A stretch of DNA of 64,000 nucleotides from Amorphochlora amoebiformis (GCA_054601695.1 BAAHQB010000416.1:54086-118085); one strand, 5' to 3'; counted from the first letter of the stretch, positions 1 to 59,449 are shown. Numbers and translations: made by a program. Notes: generated by a model not told the origin, from the letters alone.

Positions 1-222
<222 letters not shown>

Positions 223-288
223 TAATAGCGTTGTAGCATCATATGTGGTCGAGAAGGGAAAGATTGAGGGAATTACATGGAATATAAG
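223..288 (+). CDS. exon of an unrecognised plus-strand gene
   Basis: An island between TA tracts reads as an exon with acceptor TTACAG and donor AG|GTTATA. The open phase (2 to 2) gives [20 protein letters not shown] plus Ile and a split Arg codon. Three partial copies of its 3' half with the junction follow at 490-528, 659-697 and 988-1026. The first two keep the GITWNIR reading and a GTATAT donor; the third has an in-frame stop. The phase fits directly onto the exon-like island at 1452. The protein family is not recognised. Exon status rests on splice signals, phase and the coding-like peptide. Confidence 0.5.
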
Positions 289-290
289 GT

Positions 291-336
<46 letters not shown>

Positions 337-369
337 ATATATATATATATATATGTATGTATATACGTA

Positions 370-438
<69 letters not shown>

Positions 439-441
439 GGA

Positions 442-487
<46 letters not shown>

Positions 488-489
488 TT

Positions 490-1026
<537 letters not shown>

Positions 1027-1028
1027 GT

Positions 1029-1065
<37 letters not shown>

Positions 1066-1145
1066 TATATATGTTTGTATATATATACTATTGTGTGTGT
1101 GTATTTGTATGTATAAAATATCAAGCACACATATACATCTATATA

Positions 1146-1180
<35 letters not shown>

Positions 1181-1281
1181 GCATGTGTATGTATCTATGT
1201 ATGTACGTAAATATACGTTTACATATACAACAGAATAGAAGGCAGCAATCATACAGTACTAGTCTCTATTATATATTACAT

Positions 1282-1331
<50 letters not shown>

Positions 1332-1403
1332 TATTTATATATTAGATATATATATATATATTTATATGAGATATATACATACATCATAGGTTATTATACA
1401 TAT

Positions 1404-1445
<42 letters not shown>

Positions 1446-1451
1446 CATTAG

Positions 1452-1499
1452 GATAGAAGGCAGCAATCACACAGTACTGGTCTCTAACATCGGACACCC
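1452..1499 (+). CDS. exon of an unrecognised plus-strand gene
   Basis: Acceptor ATTAG|G and donor CC|GTAACT enclose one open phase (2 to 2), reading [15 protein letters not shown] after a split Arg codon. The phase matches the upstream exon at 223-288, so the two can be spliced in frame. A copy of its 5' half with an acceptor lies upstream (1234-1268), and a copy of its 3' half lies downstream (about 1600-1616). The opposite strand is also open in one frame, which weakens the strand call. No family is recognised. Confidence 0.45.
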
Positions 1500-1503
1500 G
1501 TAA

Positions 1504-1561
<58 letters not shown>

Positions 1562-1618
1562 TGTATATATATATATACATATATATATATATAATATCCA
1601 TGGTCTCTAACATCGTAA

Positions 1619-1655
<37 letters not shown>

Positions 1656-1711
1656 TGTACATATGTGTATAAGTATGTGTACATATGTATGTGTGTGTAT
1701 GTATATATATA

Positions 1712-1804
<93 letters not shown>

Positions 1805-1825
1805 ATCTATATATATATATATATA

Positions 1826-1910
<85 letters not shown>

Positions 1911-1929
1911 CTGTATATACTTTTATATA

Positions 1930-1966
<37 letters not shown>

Positions 1967-1993
1967 ATGTGTGTATATCTGTGTATGGATGCA

Positions 1994-2050
<57 letters not shown>

Positions 2051-2061
2051 ATCTCTCTATG

Positions 2062-2144
<83 letters not shown>

Positions 2145-2233
2145 ATATATAGATATATAGATATAATATATCATATTTATATTTATTTATTTACATCTAT
2201 ATATACGTCCCCATATATTTATATTCATACAAT

Positions 2234-2291
<58 letters not shown>

Positions 2292-2574
2292 ATGAAAATA
2301 TAATTGTATGTATGCATATGTAAATGAATGTTTATGTTCATGTGTATTTGTTAAACACATAAGTATATATATATATATATATATAACCGCCTAAACATAC
2401 ATACTTTCTTATTACATTATACATGTATATATACATACATATATAGCATGCATATATATATATATATATACATATATATTGAAATCATTATCTTACATAA
2501 TAGGTATATATATCACTCTATCTCGATCCGTCCCTCTAACGACCCAACGAAAACACGCACGTTTAAGGCAAACA

Positions 2575-2582
2575 ACCTAACC

Positions 2583-2616
<34 letters not shown>

Positions 2617-3042
2617 GCTCTTCCCCCAATCCTAACCCTAACCCTAACTCTAATTCCTAACCCTAACCCCCCTATTTCTTATCCCAACCCTGACCCTGGA
2701 AACCCTAACCCTTGCCCAACCGAACCCTAACCTTACTTACCCTAACAGTAACCCTAACCCTAACCGTAACCTGAATCGGATCCTAACCCTAACCCTAACC
2801 CTAACCCTCACCCTAACCCTAATCTGAAAAATCGGATCCTAACCCTAACGCTAAACCTAGCCCTACATGTAACCCTAACCCTAATCCTAACCCTAACCCT
2901 AACGTAGAGTTGGATCCGGTATCCCCAACCCTAACCCTAACCTTGGCCCTAACCCTAATCTTAACCATATCCCTAACCCTAACCCTAACCCTAACCCTAA
3001 CCCTAACCCTAACCCTAACCCTAACCCTAACCTTAACCCTAG
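2575..3042 (+). repeat. interstitial telomere-type array, CCCTAA on plus strand
   Basis: Degenerate CCCTAA hexamers with interruptions such as GGATCC and CTTGCCC, then about 14 nearly perfect units at the right end. TA sequence flanks the array on both sides, so it is internal and not a chromosome end. Confidence 0.95.
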
Positions 3043-3084
3043 ATGTATGGAGAAGGCGAGACCACATTTGAACATCAGCTTGAG
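3043..3084 (+). CDS. exon candidate directly after a telomere-type array
   Basis: The last unit of the CCCTAA array ends in CCCTAG, which could act as acceptor. The next 42 nt are open in two phases ([14 protein letters not shown] or [13 protein letters not shown]) and end at CTTGAG|GTCATA. Only the second phase fits the exon at 1452-1499, so the choice is unresolved. The placement resembles better supported exons at 26946 and 31518, where a telomere-type array also ends in an acceptor. Confidence 0.3.
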
Positions 3085-3095
3085 GTCATAATATA

Positions 3096-3138
<43 letters not shown>

Positions 3139-3242
3139 CTTTTCCTCTTTTTCTCTGTCTTTCTCGCTCTCTGTCTCCCTTTCTCTCTCTCTCTCTCTCT
3201 TTCTCTCCCTCTCTTTCTCTCTCTGTCTCTCTTTCTTTCTTT
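3139..3242 (+). repeat. CT-rich pyrimidine tract
   Basis: About 100 nt of TCTCTC/TTTCTC polypyrimidine between two TA tracts. No acceptor followed by an open exon is seen right after it. Confidence 0.9.
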
Positions 3243-3245
3243 GTA

Positions 3246-3316
<71 letters not shown>

Positions 3317-3322
3317 GTGTGT

Positions 3323-3396
<74 letters not shown>

Positions 3397-3534
3397 TAAA
3401 GTACATATATATTTTTATATACATATATATATACATACAGATATAAATATATAAACATATAATATAACTAAAAGAATTACATATTTTTCTATGCGTATAA
3501 GTCTTCAAAACGCTTAAAAATACATATACATATC

Positions 3535-3567
<33 letters not shown>

Positions 3568-3569
<2 letters not shown>

Positions 3570-3771
3570 CATGTTATTTTTTAAGGCATTTTCAGCTGCC
3601 ATAAGGGCGAGAGAACCAAAAGGAGTTCCTGGAAGAATTAAGGTAATATTACACCTATATATTATATATATATATATATATATAACATGTTATTTTTTAA
3701 GGCATTTTCAGCTGCCATAAGGGCGAGAGAACCAAAAGGAGTTCCTGGAAGAATTAAGGTAATATTACACC

Positions 3772-3800
<29 letters not shown>
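3568..3800. repeat. tandem duplication of a whole exon-like unit, period 116 bp
   Basis: Two nearly identical copies begin at 3568 and 3684. Each has a TA tract followed by about 80 nt of unique sequence. The unit reads as an exon on either strand. On plus, TTTTTTAAG / ATTAAG|GTAATA encloses [19 protein letters not shown]. On minus, TTCTTCCAG precedes [15 protein letters not shown] and a stop. Unlike most duplications in the window this one contains the whole exon with both borders. Confidence 0.85.
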
Positions 3801-3809
<9 letters not shown>

Positions 3810-3811
3810 TT

Positions 3812-3881
<70 letters not shown>

Positions 3882-3937
3882 GTATATATATATTTATGTA
3901 TATAAATATATATATTTATATATATAATATATGTACG

Positions 3938-3975
<38 letters not shown>

Positions 3976-4032
3976 GTATACACGTACATATATGTATATA
4001 TATATACATACATATATATATATATATATATA

Positions 4033-4065
<33 letters not shown>

Positions 4066-4120
4066 TTACCTTTTGAGTTATTTCAAGGTTTTCCACGTAA
4101 TAACTCTCCGTATCTAATAC

Positions 4121-4200
<80 letters not shown>

Positions 4201-4502
4201 CATACATACACATACACACATATACACACACACATCCCTCCATTCTCACATACACACACACAAATCAAAATGAAAAACAAATACATACATCCAGATTATG
4301 AAAAAAACATATACACACACACAAATCAAATAGAAACAAATACACACATCCAGATTATGAAAAAACACAAGAGATACACACAAAAACAATAAACACACAC
4401 ATCCAGAATGTCAAACGCGGAGTGTTCGGAGATTATGAGATCTGGTCTGGAATCGACTCCGCGGTCCAAAACATGCGGGTCATTGATGAGGTTATGCGAC
4501 AT
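3697..4502 (-). CDS. small three-exon candidate gene, function unknown (66 aa)
   Basis: Minus-strand chain: exon 1 4401-4502 from ATG (starts [15 protein letters not shown]), exon 2 4070-4120 ([17 protein letters not shown], donor GTAAAT), exon 3 3697-3744 ([15 protein letters not shown], stop). All junctions are phase 0 and use GT..AG borders. The exon-1 donor is GTGTGT inside a CA/GT tract. The exon 1 and exon 3 islands are also open on plus (exon 1 as [14 protein letters not shown]..), so the strand is not certain. Short fragments of the exon-1 3' border recur at about 4290 and 4345. The product is hydrophilic and matches no family I know. Confidence 0.3.
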
Positions 4503-6895
<2,393 letters not shown>

Positions 6896-8045
6896 ATGGA
6901 TTTTTTATACGCCTACACGGCGGTAAGCGTCTGTTCGCTTGCGATGTGTGCGAGGAACATGGCTAAAGATTTTGACGGTGCTCCGACTGCATTGGAGGGA
7001 TTCGCCATATTTTGCACCTCCAAACTCAACATCGTGGTTCGCATCCCCCCTAACTCTCGTACAAGGCCGAAAGCTACCCTCAGGGTTCTAAAATTTGAAT
7101 TATATGCAGGTTCTGATGAATATGGTGTACAATTTAATGTATATTTCCGGGAGGTTGATTCAACAACAGTGTTTCGGAGAGCTTTCGGATGCAGAATTGA
7201 AGGTTGCAAAAAAATTGTAAACGTAAACATAAAATTCAAAACCATTTTGGACTATGCGCAAAATCCGACCACTCATAATCTCTCAGAGCATTCGCGAGCG
7301 CACCCTAAACTACCTCCTCTTCAAGATCGTCTTCATGGGAGCCATCCTCAACGCCGACGTGCATGAGCTTCTCGTATGGACTACGTGGTTTGGAACCATG
7401 TGTTTCCTGAGAGTTTTCATCATCATTTGCAAGGAGCGTTTCCGTGCGGTATGCGATTTCCGGTTTCGAGTTTATTGATCGTATGAGTTCCGAAACTGAT
7501 TAGAGACACTACAGATTCCCGAATCGTCCACAAACGCGGGAAGATTTTATGTCCTCCATATTTCGACAATATTTTCGGTCTGTGTCGCCAACACTATCCT
7601 GGCTCTCCTGTGTTGGAATTTGTTCGGCGAGGCAGGGGTCTCGGTCCTGTTCCTGCTTCTGTTTGAGGTCTCCTTAGCATCCCTAACTCATCTCACTCTG
7701 TCGGTCTCTCCTCCTCTCTTCAAGAGTACGCTTATTAACCTTGGAATTGTGTAGCCCATCCTGCTATGCCCACAGCTTCACATTAAGACTAATACCCACA
7801 GAACGTGGTTATATTCGTGGATTGCCTGCAAGTCGCCGTGAAATACTCGATACACTTGGGGTGCTTTCTCACTCCCCCAAGAAACCTCAACGAGTGGTAG
7901 TCTGTTCTTCACAAACGTTTAAGCTATGTCTATGAATTGAACTAAATTCCCCCATCAATACAGCTCCGTTCACATGCACTACATCGAATTCGTCGCCGAG
8001 TGTACAACTCAAGTTATAACGCTCGCTCACTTTGTAAGTTTATAT

Positions 8046-8094
<49 letters not shown>

Positions 8095-8100
8095 TATGTA

Positions 8101-8157
<57 letters not shown>

Positions 8158-8514
8158 CATATTCAATCAAACACCTACCCTAGGTTCACGTGTGGACTGT
8201 ATACGGAGTTTCGTTTACCTTGATCGACCTCTTCCTGTTTATGAATATGCGATCGGTAATTTTCTAAATGTTTAAAACACACAATTTGGAAGCTGGTGGA
8301 AATTAATTATCCTAGCTGGTGGAAATTAATTATCCTATCTAAATATTTTCCTCACTACCGCTTCTCTCTGGCATCTTGATATTCAGAAAGATTTTTTCCA
8401 TGAAATGTGTGTATCACAACATAAATATCACACATATCAACACTTAAATAATGTTCAGATATACCCACACAAACATATATAAGTATATATAAACATATAT
8501 TATATATATCTTAC

Positions 8515-8560
<46 letters not shown>

Positions 8561-8594
8561 TATACATATATATATATGTGTGTGTATGTTTATG

Positions 8595-8633
<39 letters not shown>

Positions 8634-9095
8634 TATATACATATATTCGTATATATACATGTTATATATATATTCTATTTTATATTTTTCAATACATAAA
8701 TGGTTTTTGTATATTTATAATATACAATATTACATATATATAATTACACGCTCTATTATACATTATTTTTGTATTATACATTCACAGGTGTTTGTTGACC
8801 TGATGAAGAGGGTAGCGACCTTCAAGAATTACCGCTCTGCCATGCTAGAGATCCAGCGAAGGTAAACTCAGCACGAAATACATCGAATTTTCTATGCCCG
8901 CTCGAATCGCCAGCAAGAGACCTTGTTTCGAGCCCTCTTCACACTAAATACACTTGTTTCAGCTTTCCAATTGCTACGGATCTGGAACTCAAGTCGAACA
9001 GCAAGTGCGCGATATGCCTTGATAATATGGCCGTCGCTAAGAAGCTACCTTGTGGCCACCTTTTCCACAAGTACTGATGACGCTGAATGAATGAA

Positions 9096-9185
<90 letters not shown>

Positions 9186-9392
9186 TGTATATAAATATAA
9201 ACAAAAACACAATACAAACATGAATATTGATGTATAATATTGATAACTGTATGAATGTAAGACAATTTCAATCCAACCCTAGCTCAACTCGGAAATCACT
9301 TCCTTAGGCACTGTCTGGAGCAATGGATCAAGTTCAAGCGAATATGCCCCTGTTGTAGGGCCTCCATCACCAAAGTAACCTCGAATTGTCCC

Positions 9393-9426
<34 letters not shown>

Positions 9427-9432
9427 TGTGTG

Positions 9433-9488
<56 letters not shown>

Positions 9489-10031
9489 GTATATATTATA
9501 TATACATCCATATATGCATATATATATATATATATATATAATATATAATATATATAATGTGTGTGTGTGTATATAGGTGTGTAAATGCATATATTACTAT
9601 AATATTATGAATGTATGATAGATGCACATATGGTATGTTACATGTATGTATAAACATGGTTTGTTACGTATGTACAAATAAATACATGGTATGTTACATG
9701 TATGTATATATACATGGTATGTTACATATGTATATATATACATGGTATGTTGCGTATGTATATATACATGGTATGTTATATATGTATATATATATATATA
9801 TGTTATATATATATATATATGGTATGTTACATATGTATATATACATGGTATATTACATGTATGTATATATACATACAATATATATATACATATATATATT
9901 ATATACATACATACAAACGAATACATTTACATTTATACAAATATATTAATATTAAGTGTACATATTTAACAAAACATACATGTATACTCTTTTCATATAT
10001 GAAATGGATTACATATTTATTTATATTATAT

Positions 10032-10065
<34 letters not shown>

Positions 10066-10451
10066 AATATATATATATATATAATATATAATCTTATTTT
10101 ATATTTCCATACTTACACACATAAACACACAAATACAACACATTCCCATATATCCAGGGAAGAAATACGCCAGCGCGCCCCCCCCCCGGGGGACCAGCGG
10201 GGGTATCGGCACTGCCCGCACCTCCCCCTCCTCCACAACCCCAGTATGGGCTACGTCGTTCGAGATCTATACTGAGCTTTGACAGCCAGGTGAATACTCT
10301 TCCTGTGGGGTGAACAGTTGTTTTTTGGGGGGGAGGGAAGTGTTAGGGGTGTAAGATGTCGATTGATTGTACATATATAGATTTATGCATACGTGAATAC
10401 ATAGTTAAAATTTTCACGTATAAGTATATACCTGTATATGAACATAAATAC

Positions 10452-10510
<59 letters not shown>

Positions 10511-10551
10511 ATTATATATTAAATGTATGTAGTACGAATACAGAAATATAG

Positions 10552-10593
<42 letters not shown>

Positions 10594-10709
10594 CTTACAA
10601 GTATGCTTAACAATATTATACACACAATACATATATACACATATATTACATGCGTATTTAATACTACCAATATTTACAAATATGCATATGTTACATATAA
10701 TTTATATAC

Positions 10710-10757
<48 letters not shown>

Positions 10758-11471
10758 ATATATATATATACATATTTATGTAATATTATATATATATATA
10801 ATATAATATATATATATATATATATATCCAACATTAATCACAACATCTATTCATTCCCAAATACATATGCATCAGAACTGGGGAAGCTGGCTGCCCTCAA
10901 TAACCTTCGACGTCTTCCATACGGTATTTTAACCCGATTAATACTGCCCTCTAACGAATCACATCAGCCCTCTAATGCTAACTATCTCTCTCCCTCTCCA
11001 TCTCTCTATCTATATCCCCCTCTGCCTCTAAGTCTCTTTCACTCTGATGCTCTCTCCCTCTCTATCTATCTCCGATTTGGGTTAGGGTTGGGGTTATGGT
11101 TAGGGTTAAGTTAGGGTTACGGTTAGGGTTAGGGTTAGGGTTCGTCTAACGATCGTATCTACACTTTCTAATGATCTGATCGCATCTTTACCCTCTAATA
11201 ATCGCAACTGTCCTTCTAATGATCTCAACTAACTCAGGTGAGAGATCACGTCGGTTTGACCCCAAGCGCAGGCTTCCGTGACCAAGTATCTATGGTTCGT
11301 GAAATGTTCCCTCACATACCTCAACAGGTAGTCACTGAAAATTCTTAAGTCACATTTTCGTCTGATTCTTATTTTCTGTGATGTATTTTGTCAATGCTTC
11401 AGACCATTGTGAATGAGCTATCTCAATCCCCAAACATCCATGGAGCAATAGATAGTCTTTTGAATAGTTAA
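6896..11471 (+). CDS. AMFR: gp78/AMFR-type ER-membrane RING E3 ubiquitin ligase
   Basis: gp78-type ligases ubiquitinate misfolded proteins at the ER membrane (ERAD). Fourteen exons: 6896-7033 (or 7036), 7110-7202, 7287-7448, 7515-7667, 7802-7860, 7964-8033, 8184-8255, 8788-8861, 8963-9070, 9308-9374, 10158-10289, 10876-10923, 11238-11327, 11403-11471. Phases agree throughout, about 444 aa. The hydrophobic first half aligns with gp78 (VLMNMVY, LIQQQCFGEL, NYLLFKIVFMGAIL, NVVIFVDCLQVAVKYSIHL). RING-H2: CAICLDNM, LPCGHLFHKHCLEQW, CPCC. Then a Pro-rich exon, the gp78-like SWLPSITFDVFHT, and a C-terminal CUE domain (MVREMFPHIPQQ ending in SLLN). Early introns are 66-134 nt; later ones (up to 783 nt) hold TA repeats and one holds TTAGGG repeats. 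Weak donors: GTTGCA at 7203, GTCTCC at 7668. Confidence 0.93.
9627..9875 (+). repeat. minisatellite in gp78 intron 10
   Basis: About eight imperfect units of CATGGTATGTTACATGTATG plus a variable TA tail, roughly 26-36 bp each. It lies between the RING exon (ending 9374) and the Pro-rich exon (starting 10158). No splice borders are associated with the units. Confidence 0.85.
11087..11142 (+). repeat. TTAGGG-type repeats in gp78 intron 12
   Basis: About nine partly degenerate TTAGGG/TTGGGG units between exon 12 (ending 10923) and exon 13 (starting 11238). In the sense of this gene the orientation is TTAGGG, opposite to most arrays of this kind in introns here. A CT-rich tract precedes it (10980-11070). 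Confidence 0.9.
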
Positions 11472-50507
<39,036 letters not shown>

Positions 50508-50517
50508 GGATCAGATC

Positions 50518-50579
<62 letters not shown>

Positions 50580-50601
50580 ATATATATAGTTGTATTTGAC
50601 T

Positions 50602-50634
<33 letters not shown>

Positions 50635-51721
50635 TATATATTATATGTATACATGTACACACGCACACACGCACACACACACACACACACACACAAAAGC
50701 ATAAAAAACATTCATTCATATACCTGCAATGAGCGATACAAATTTGAATCTAAAATATCACAATCTCCCGATATTTCAAGTCATTGATGCTCTAAAATAT
50801 GCCTAGATACTTCTAGTACGTATGAGTATATATCTGCTATTATTCCCGCACTATCGGATAATCTGATATGTACAATAAAGCGAACGCGTGTTTATGCCGA
50901 TAAGTATTTGAGTTACTACAGTACGGTATGCCACATAGCTAGATAGTATCGCATGATAAATGCCGACACCTACATGTCCGAACCGTCACGCTGAGTGCGA
51001 CTAGTACGTATATCCAGCATCATTTAAGTACGTATGCGATGATAACTCAAGTCATGTGCATGTACAGTACTGGTTGCGATAAAGTACGTATATGAGTACT
51101 TAACGCATCTAGTACATGTACGTACGTACGGTCGGTATATGCGGCTTACGTTCATGCGTAATCAATTATAGCACGCATAACGCAGAGGCATACGCATACA
51201 TACATAAACCGAGGCTTGCATACATTCGCGTAAGTGTGTATCGTGTATAGTACTCTAGGTACTGTCTTGTGTGACATGGTACGCATTAGGTATGTATGCA
51301 CATACCGCTGTGCATATATGTACGCACACATATACAGCCTTTAAGTTACGTACGTGTCACAAGCATCGAGAGCGTGACTGAGTACCGATAATAAGGATGC
51401 ATAACTTAGAGACGTACGTACGTATATACACTTGACGTACGTATACGCACTCATGTGACATACTTCTATACTGCGTGCGCGTACGCAATGGTAGTAATCA
51501 TTGGATATCGTCTGGCATAGCATGAGTAAAGAAAAGAGTTTAGTACGGATCGATGATAAATACTCAAGAAGTCTGCGCATGCACATAACGCCGCGAATTT
51601 ACTAATTGACATCTAGATCCGGTATCAATATACGTGTTGTATATATCTATCTATCACTAACATACGACCAGCTGGTTGTAACATACAGAGAGGTTTGCAC
51701 GAGAGTCAATCGGTAATATAT

Positions 51722-51762
<41 letters not shown>

Positions 51763-51799
51763 TACATACATATATATATATATATATCAATATATGTAA

Positions 51800-51845
<46 letters not shown>

Positions 51846-51867
51846 CTATACATACATATCCATTTTA

Positions 51868-51899
<32 letters not shown>

Positions 51900-52004
51900 C
51901 ACATATGTGTGTGTGTGTGTATACACACACGCACACACATATAATGTATATTTGTGCATATATTAAGTATATATATGTGCATATATATGTGTATGTGTAT
52001 ATAA
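50508..52004. other. tail-to-tail intergenic region with GTAC/CTAG-rich island
   Basis: 50710-51650 is unique sequence, poor in TA runs but crowded with ACGT, GTAC, CATG and CTAG words (e.g. 51060-51140 and 51410-51480). Every frame has frequent stops. 51720-52000 returns to microsatellite. Apart from short open frames no gene is supported. Exon-like borders near 51690-51715 were not enough for a call. Confidence 0.65.
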
Positions 52005-55747
<3,743 letters not shown>

Positions 55748-56018
55748 GGTTGTCTTGGGACAGTCAACGCAGGCTTGTGACTGCTCGTCAGCCGCGATTA
55801 TACTTGGTGTTTCATATAATTGATTGATATGTTGGTATATCGACTGGAAATATGATGATATCTTTCACTATTTACGAATACATATACTAGGATATCAAAT
55901 ACACATTTATTATTTATTCGGGTAACACTTTTTGGTGATATCACGTGACTTGTCTGCCGGGCAGTGTTTAATTCTTCGCGAACAAACTGGTTCGCGCCAG
56001 CCACACCAATTGCTTCTC
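55748..56018. promoter_or_regulatory. divergent promoter region, basic protein / CCCH gene
   Basis: 271 bp of ordinary sequence between the two start codons. The 3' part (55930-56018) is open in the frame of the CCCH gene but lacks an ATG. No specific element is recognised. Confidence 0.5.
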
Positions 56019-57359
56019 ATGTCTGGCTTTCCAAATTCAGAGCACGATATGGGCGAAAGAATCAGGGCATCGCTCGGAAACCAAGCCAAGGAGAAGTACC
56101 ATTTCAAGATTCTTCGATTTCCACGGAAAAATATACCGGGTCCCGCACACAGAAGGGCTCCGGGAATCAACCGTAACTCGAATGGCTGCAATCGTACGAA
56201 TCTGATCTGTATTGGTATCATATCGGGCTTTGAGAGTATAATTTCGCAGAATCTTCGAAAGAGTTTGGAATCGCACGAGCGACTGTCGACTGGAGGAACA
56301 ATCCGTGGGATTCTCGGGGCGTGTCCAGAACCCCTTCCGGTCAGATATTTTCAGGTATCTACTCCCAAAGCATAATCGACAAGCGTATTCTACTGTATAT
56401 AGCGAACGTACTTGTTCTTCCCACGTATTGGATGTATGTCGACGTCATGTTTACTGGGTTTTTGCAGAGAATTCGAAGATCTCGTTCAAGTCCGCTCCGC
56501 AGGAGGAGAAGCTGAACGAGAAAGTGCTGGCCCTTCAACGTCAACTGGACCTACTTCGAATGGTAGATCGTAATTTGTCGAATTGAACAGCTTCTGAATC
56601 GTGGATACGTGATACAGTCGGCGAAAGAAGGCGAGAATGCAGTCTATCCGCTCTCGCAAGAAATTAAGCAATCTCCAACCGGCAGATTTTGTACTCCAAG
56701 CCCACAAAGCATACGGTCTCTTTCAGCTTTAGTCACTCCGGATTGCAAACGAGGAGGGAAAAGTTTGTGCTTCCATGCTCTCTCGATTTTCATTTCTGAT
56801 GAGTTTGGCTGTTTTTCCAGCTAAGTACAAGACTGAGATTTGCGACCAGTGGTAAGATCATATTTCCTTGTGTGTTGACCCCGCAGAGTTTAAAAGATTG
56901 TTCCTCATAAGGATGTGCTTCGGAGTCTGCAAGTTCGGACAGCGCTGTGATTTTGCCCACGGATCGGACCAGCTTTGCTCTCGAATCCTGGGCAAAAACT
57001 TCAAGTCGATGATGTGCCCCGGTCAGTGCCAACCAAAAACACTATCCATACTAATCACATCGATACCGTCCTCCAGAGTTGTTCGCGAGGAACTCCTTCC
57101 GAAAGCGAAACTGCAGGTACGGAGATCGCTGCACCTTCGCTCATCCTTCAGATATGGTTCGCGTTAGTTCTGCTCGAGACTATCAGGTTTCCTTCCGTTT
57201 TTTGTGTGCGATCGTTAACGCTTCTTTCGGGATCACATGAGTTGTCTACGTCTGCAGGAGAAAGTCATCCCGCACAAACTTCGTCTACAGTACGTCAAGA
57301 GCGGAAAGCATCTTCCGGAAGACGATTACCAGAACGGTTTTGTCAGCATTGCTGTATGA
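56019..57359 (+). CDS. CCCH-type zinc-finger RNA-binding protein
   Basis: Likely binds mRNA, as do TIS11/tristetraprolin-type CCCH proteins. Eight exons: 56019-56172, 56250-56354, 56468-56562, 56591-56762, 56821-56851, 56912-57021, 57077-57186, 57258-57359; 292 aa, all phases agree. Introns are 77, 113, 28, 58, 60, 55 and 71 nt, none with TA repeats. A helical stretch (EEKLNEKVLALQRQLDLLRM) at about residues 99-118 may form a coiled coil. Finger 1 is a perfect C-x8-C-x5-C-x3-H beginning KYKTEICDQW. Finger 2 ends NCRYGDRCTFAH; its first Cys (MMC) is 13 residues away instead of 8, so it is atypical or the intron border is wrong. The start is the first in-frame ATG; the first two exons are less certain. 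Confidence 0.85.
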
Positions 57360-57460
57360 AGATATTTTGATCGGTGGTCTGATCTATTTGAAAAAAATGC
57401 TAAATACACAATATTTATCATTGTATATGTGGAATAATATGTAATTTTGTTAAATTAATA

Positions 57461-57515
<55 letters not shown>

Positions 57516-57576
57516 GTATATATATATATACATATATATGTATGTATGTATATATATTACATATGTATATTATGTA

Positions 57577-57607
<31 letters not shown>

Positions 57608-57637
57608 TTATATATATAAATATTATTTGTACATATA

Positions 57638-57693
<56 letters not shown>

Positions 57694-57804
57694 CATATAT
57701 ATAATATATATATATATATATGTGTGTGTATATATGTATATATGTGTATATGTGTATATATATTTCAGCTGTATATATACTCTGGATATCAGCATAAATG
57801 TTAC

Positions 57805-57845
<41 letters not shown>

Positions 57846-57875
57846 ATATATCTAAATATACTTATATACATATCT

Positions 57876-57932
<57 letters not shown>

Positions 57933-59449
57933 ATAAGCGGTATATGTATTCAGTTGGACAACTGGAATCGGGCTTCAACGGGCGTCTCCCGGCTAGTCGT
58001 TTTCTCACTGTGGTAGCCAGAGTAAGACATTCGAATATATGCCAGATATACGTACCAGTTTTCATGTATGACAAAAGTTGACGTAATATCTAGAATATCG
58101 ACACTGCAACTAAAATATGGGAAATCTGGCCACCAATAGCCAACTAGGAAACCGTTATATATCGTACACTATCTTTTCTACATCTCTACTATTTGTGTAC
58201 ATAATTCGATCATAATTCATAATCATTAGTTTACTGTTTACTGCTATGTATCTACGTTAGCAGAACATTTCATGACCCAGCATAACTTAGATAATTATAT
58301 ACTGCGGCAGCATTTACTAGATTTAGAATCCGTCTAGGATGGGTCGGAAAACTTATTCTAGTTATTAAACAAAATTCTCTTTTCACGGCATGATATGCCG
58401 CGGCCACGGCATGATGCCATCAATGTTTGGTGCATTACTATCACCAGGATAGATACCAGCCAGGCTAGGTAGCTAGCATCTCGCTGGACATAGAACTTGG
58501 CATACCACTCATACAGACTCGGATACGTCATACGTCATCTAGTTCATGACCGTAGTGATACTAGTGACTACCTCACGCAGTGAGTCAGTGAATCTATTCT
58601 ACCTAGGCTACGGATCTGAGATGAGGTAGAGTTACCACTTACATAGCTTTCTCTCTACTACTGTGTCTACGCTACTTAGAGTAGGCTAGATCTAGCAGGT
58701 TACAACTGGCACCGCAGTACAAGCACTACTTAGACTAGACTAGATCTAGCAGGTTACAACTGCACCGCAGTACAAGCTAGATACTGTCTTTAGTAGATCT
58801 AGCTCTAGAAATTAGGTAAGAGTTATTACTAGTATTAGAGATAATAGTAGAAACATATGTGCAGATATATATATCAGATATATATATATATTACTAGATT
58901 ATACTTTTGATATCTAGGATATACTAGTATAAACACATATACACATATTTATATATCATAATGCCGTAATCATATACTATCATACTATATTTACTGGTAT
59001 ATGTATCTATATTTACCAGTATATATATATATATATGTATATGTGTGTGTGTGCTATGTAGTATATATATCAGTGATAATATTATTACATATCATAATAG
59101 GCTATCAATGTGAATCATTACCATATTCGTAGTTCCGTGGCCACGGTTGCATTGGTATACGAACACAGCTTTGCGGATTAATAGATACCATGGATACACT
59201 GATGTATACACCCACTCACTTTACCAATCGCCAACTTGGTTGGGCAATGTAATGCCGTTGTAACATTGTTACATTAATTCGCATCGATAGATCAGTTCAC
59301 GGTATGCATGTGAGTATTCTCTGGATTCTAGGTATTTGTCAACACTAACACTTCTAGAAGATGGACAAGACAGCCTCCAAAGCTGCACCACCGACCAACT
59401 TTAACTGTTGAGAATAGCTTGCTGATTTTCACGTTATAATTACTAGATT

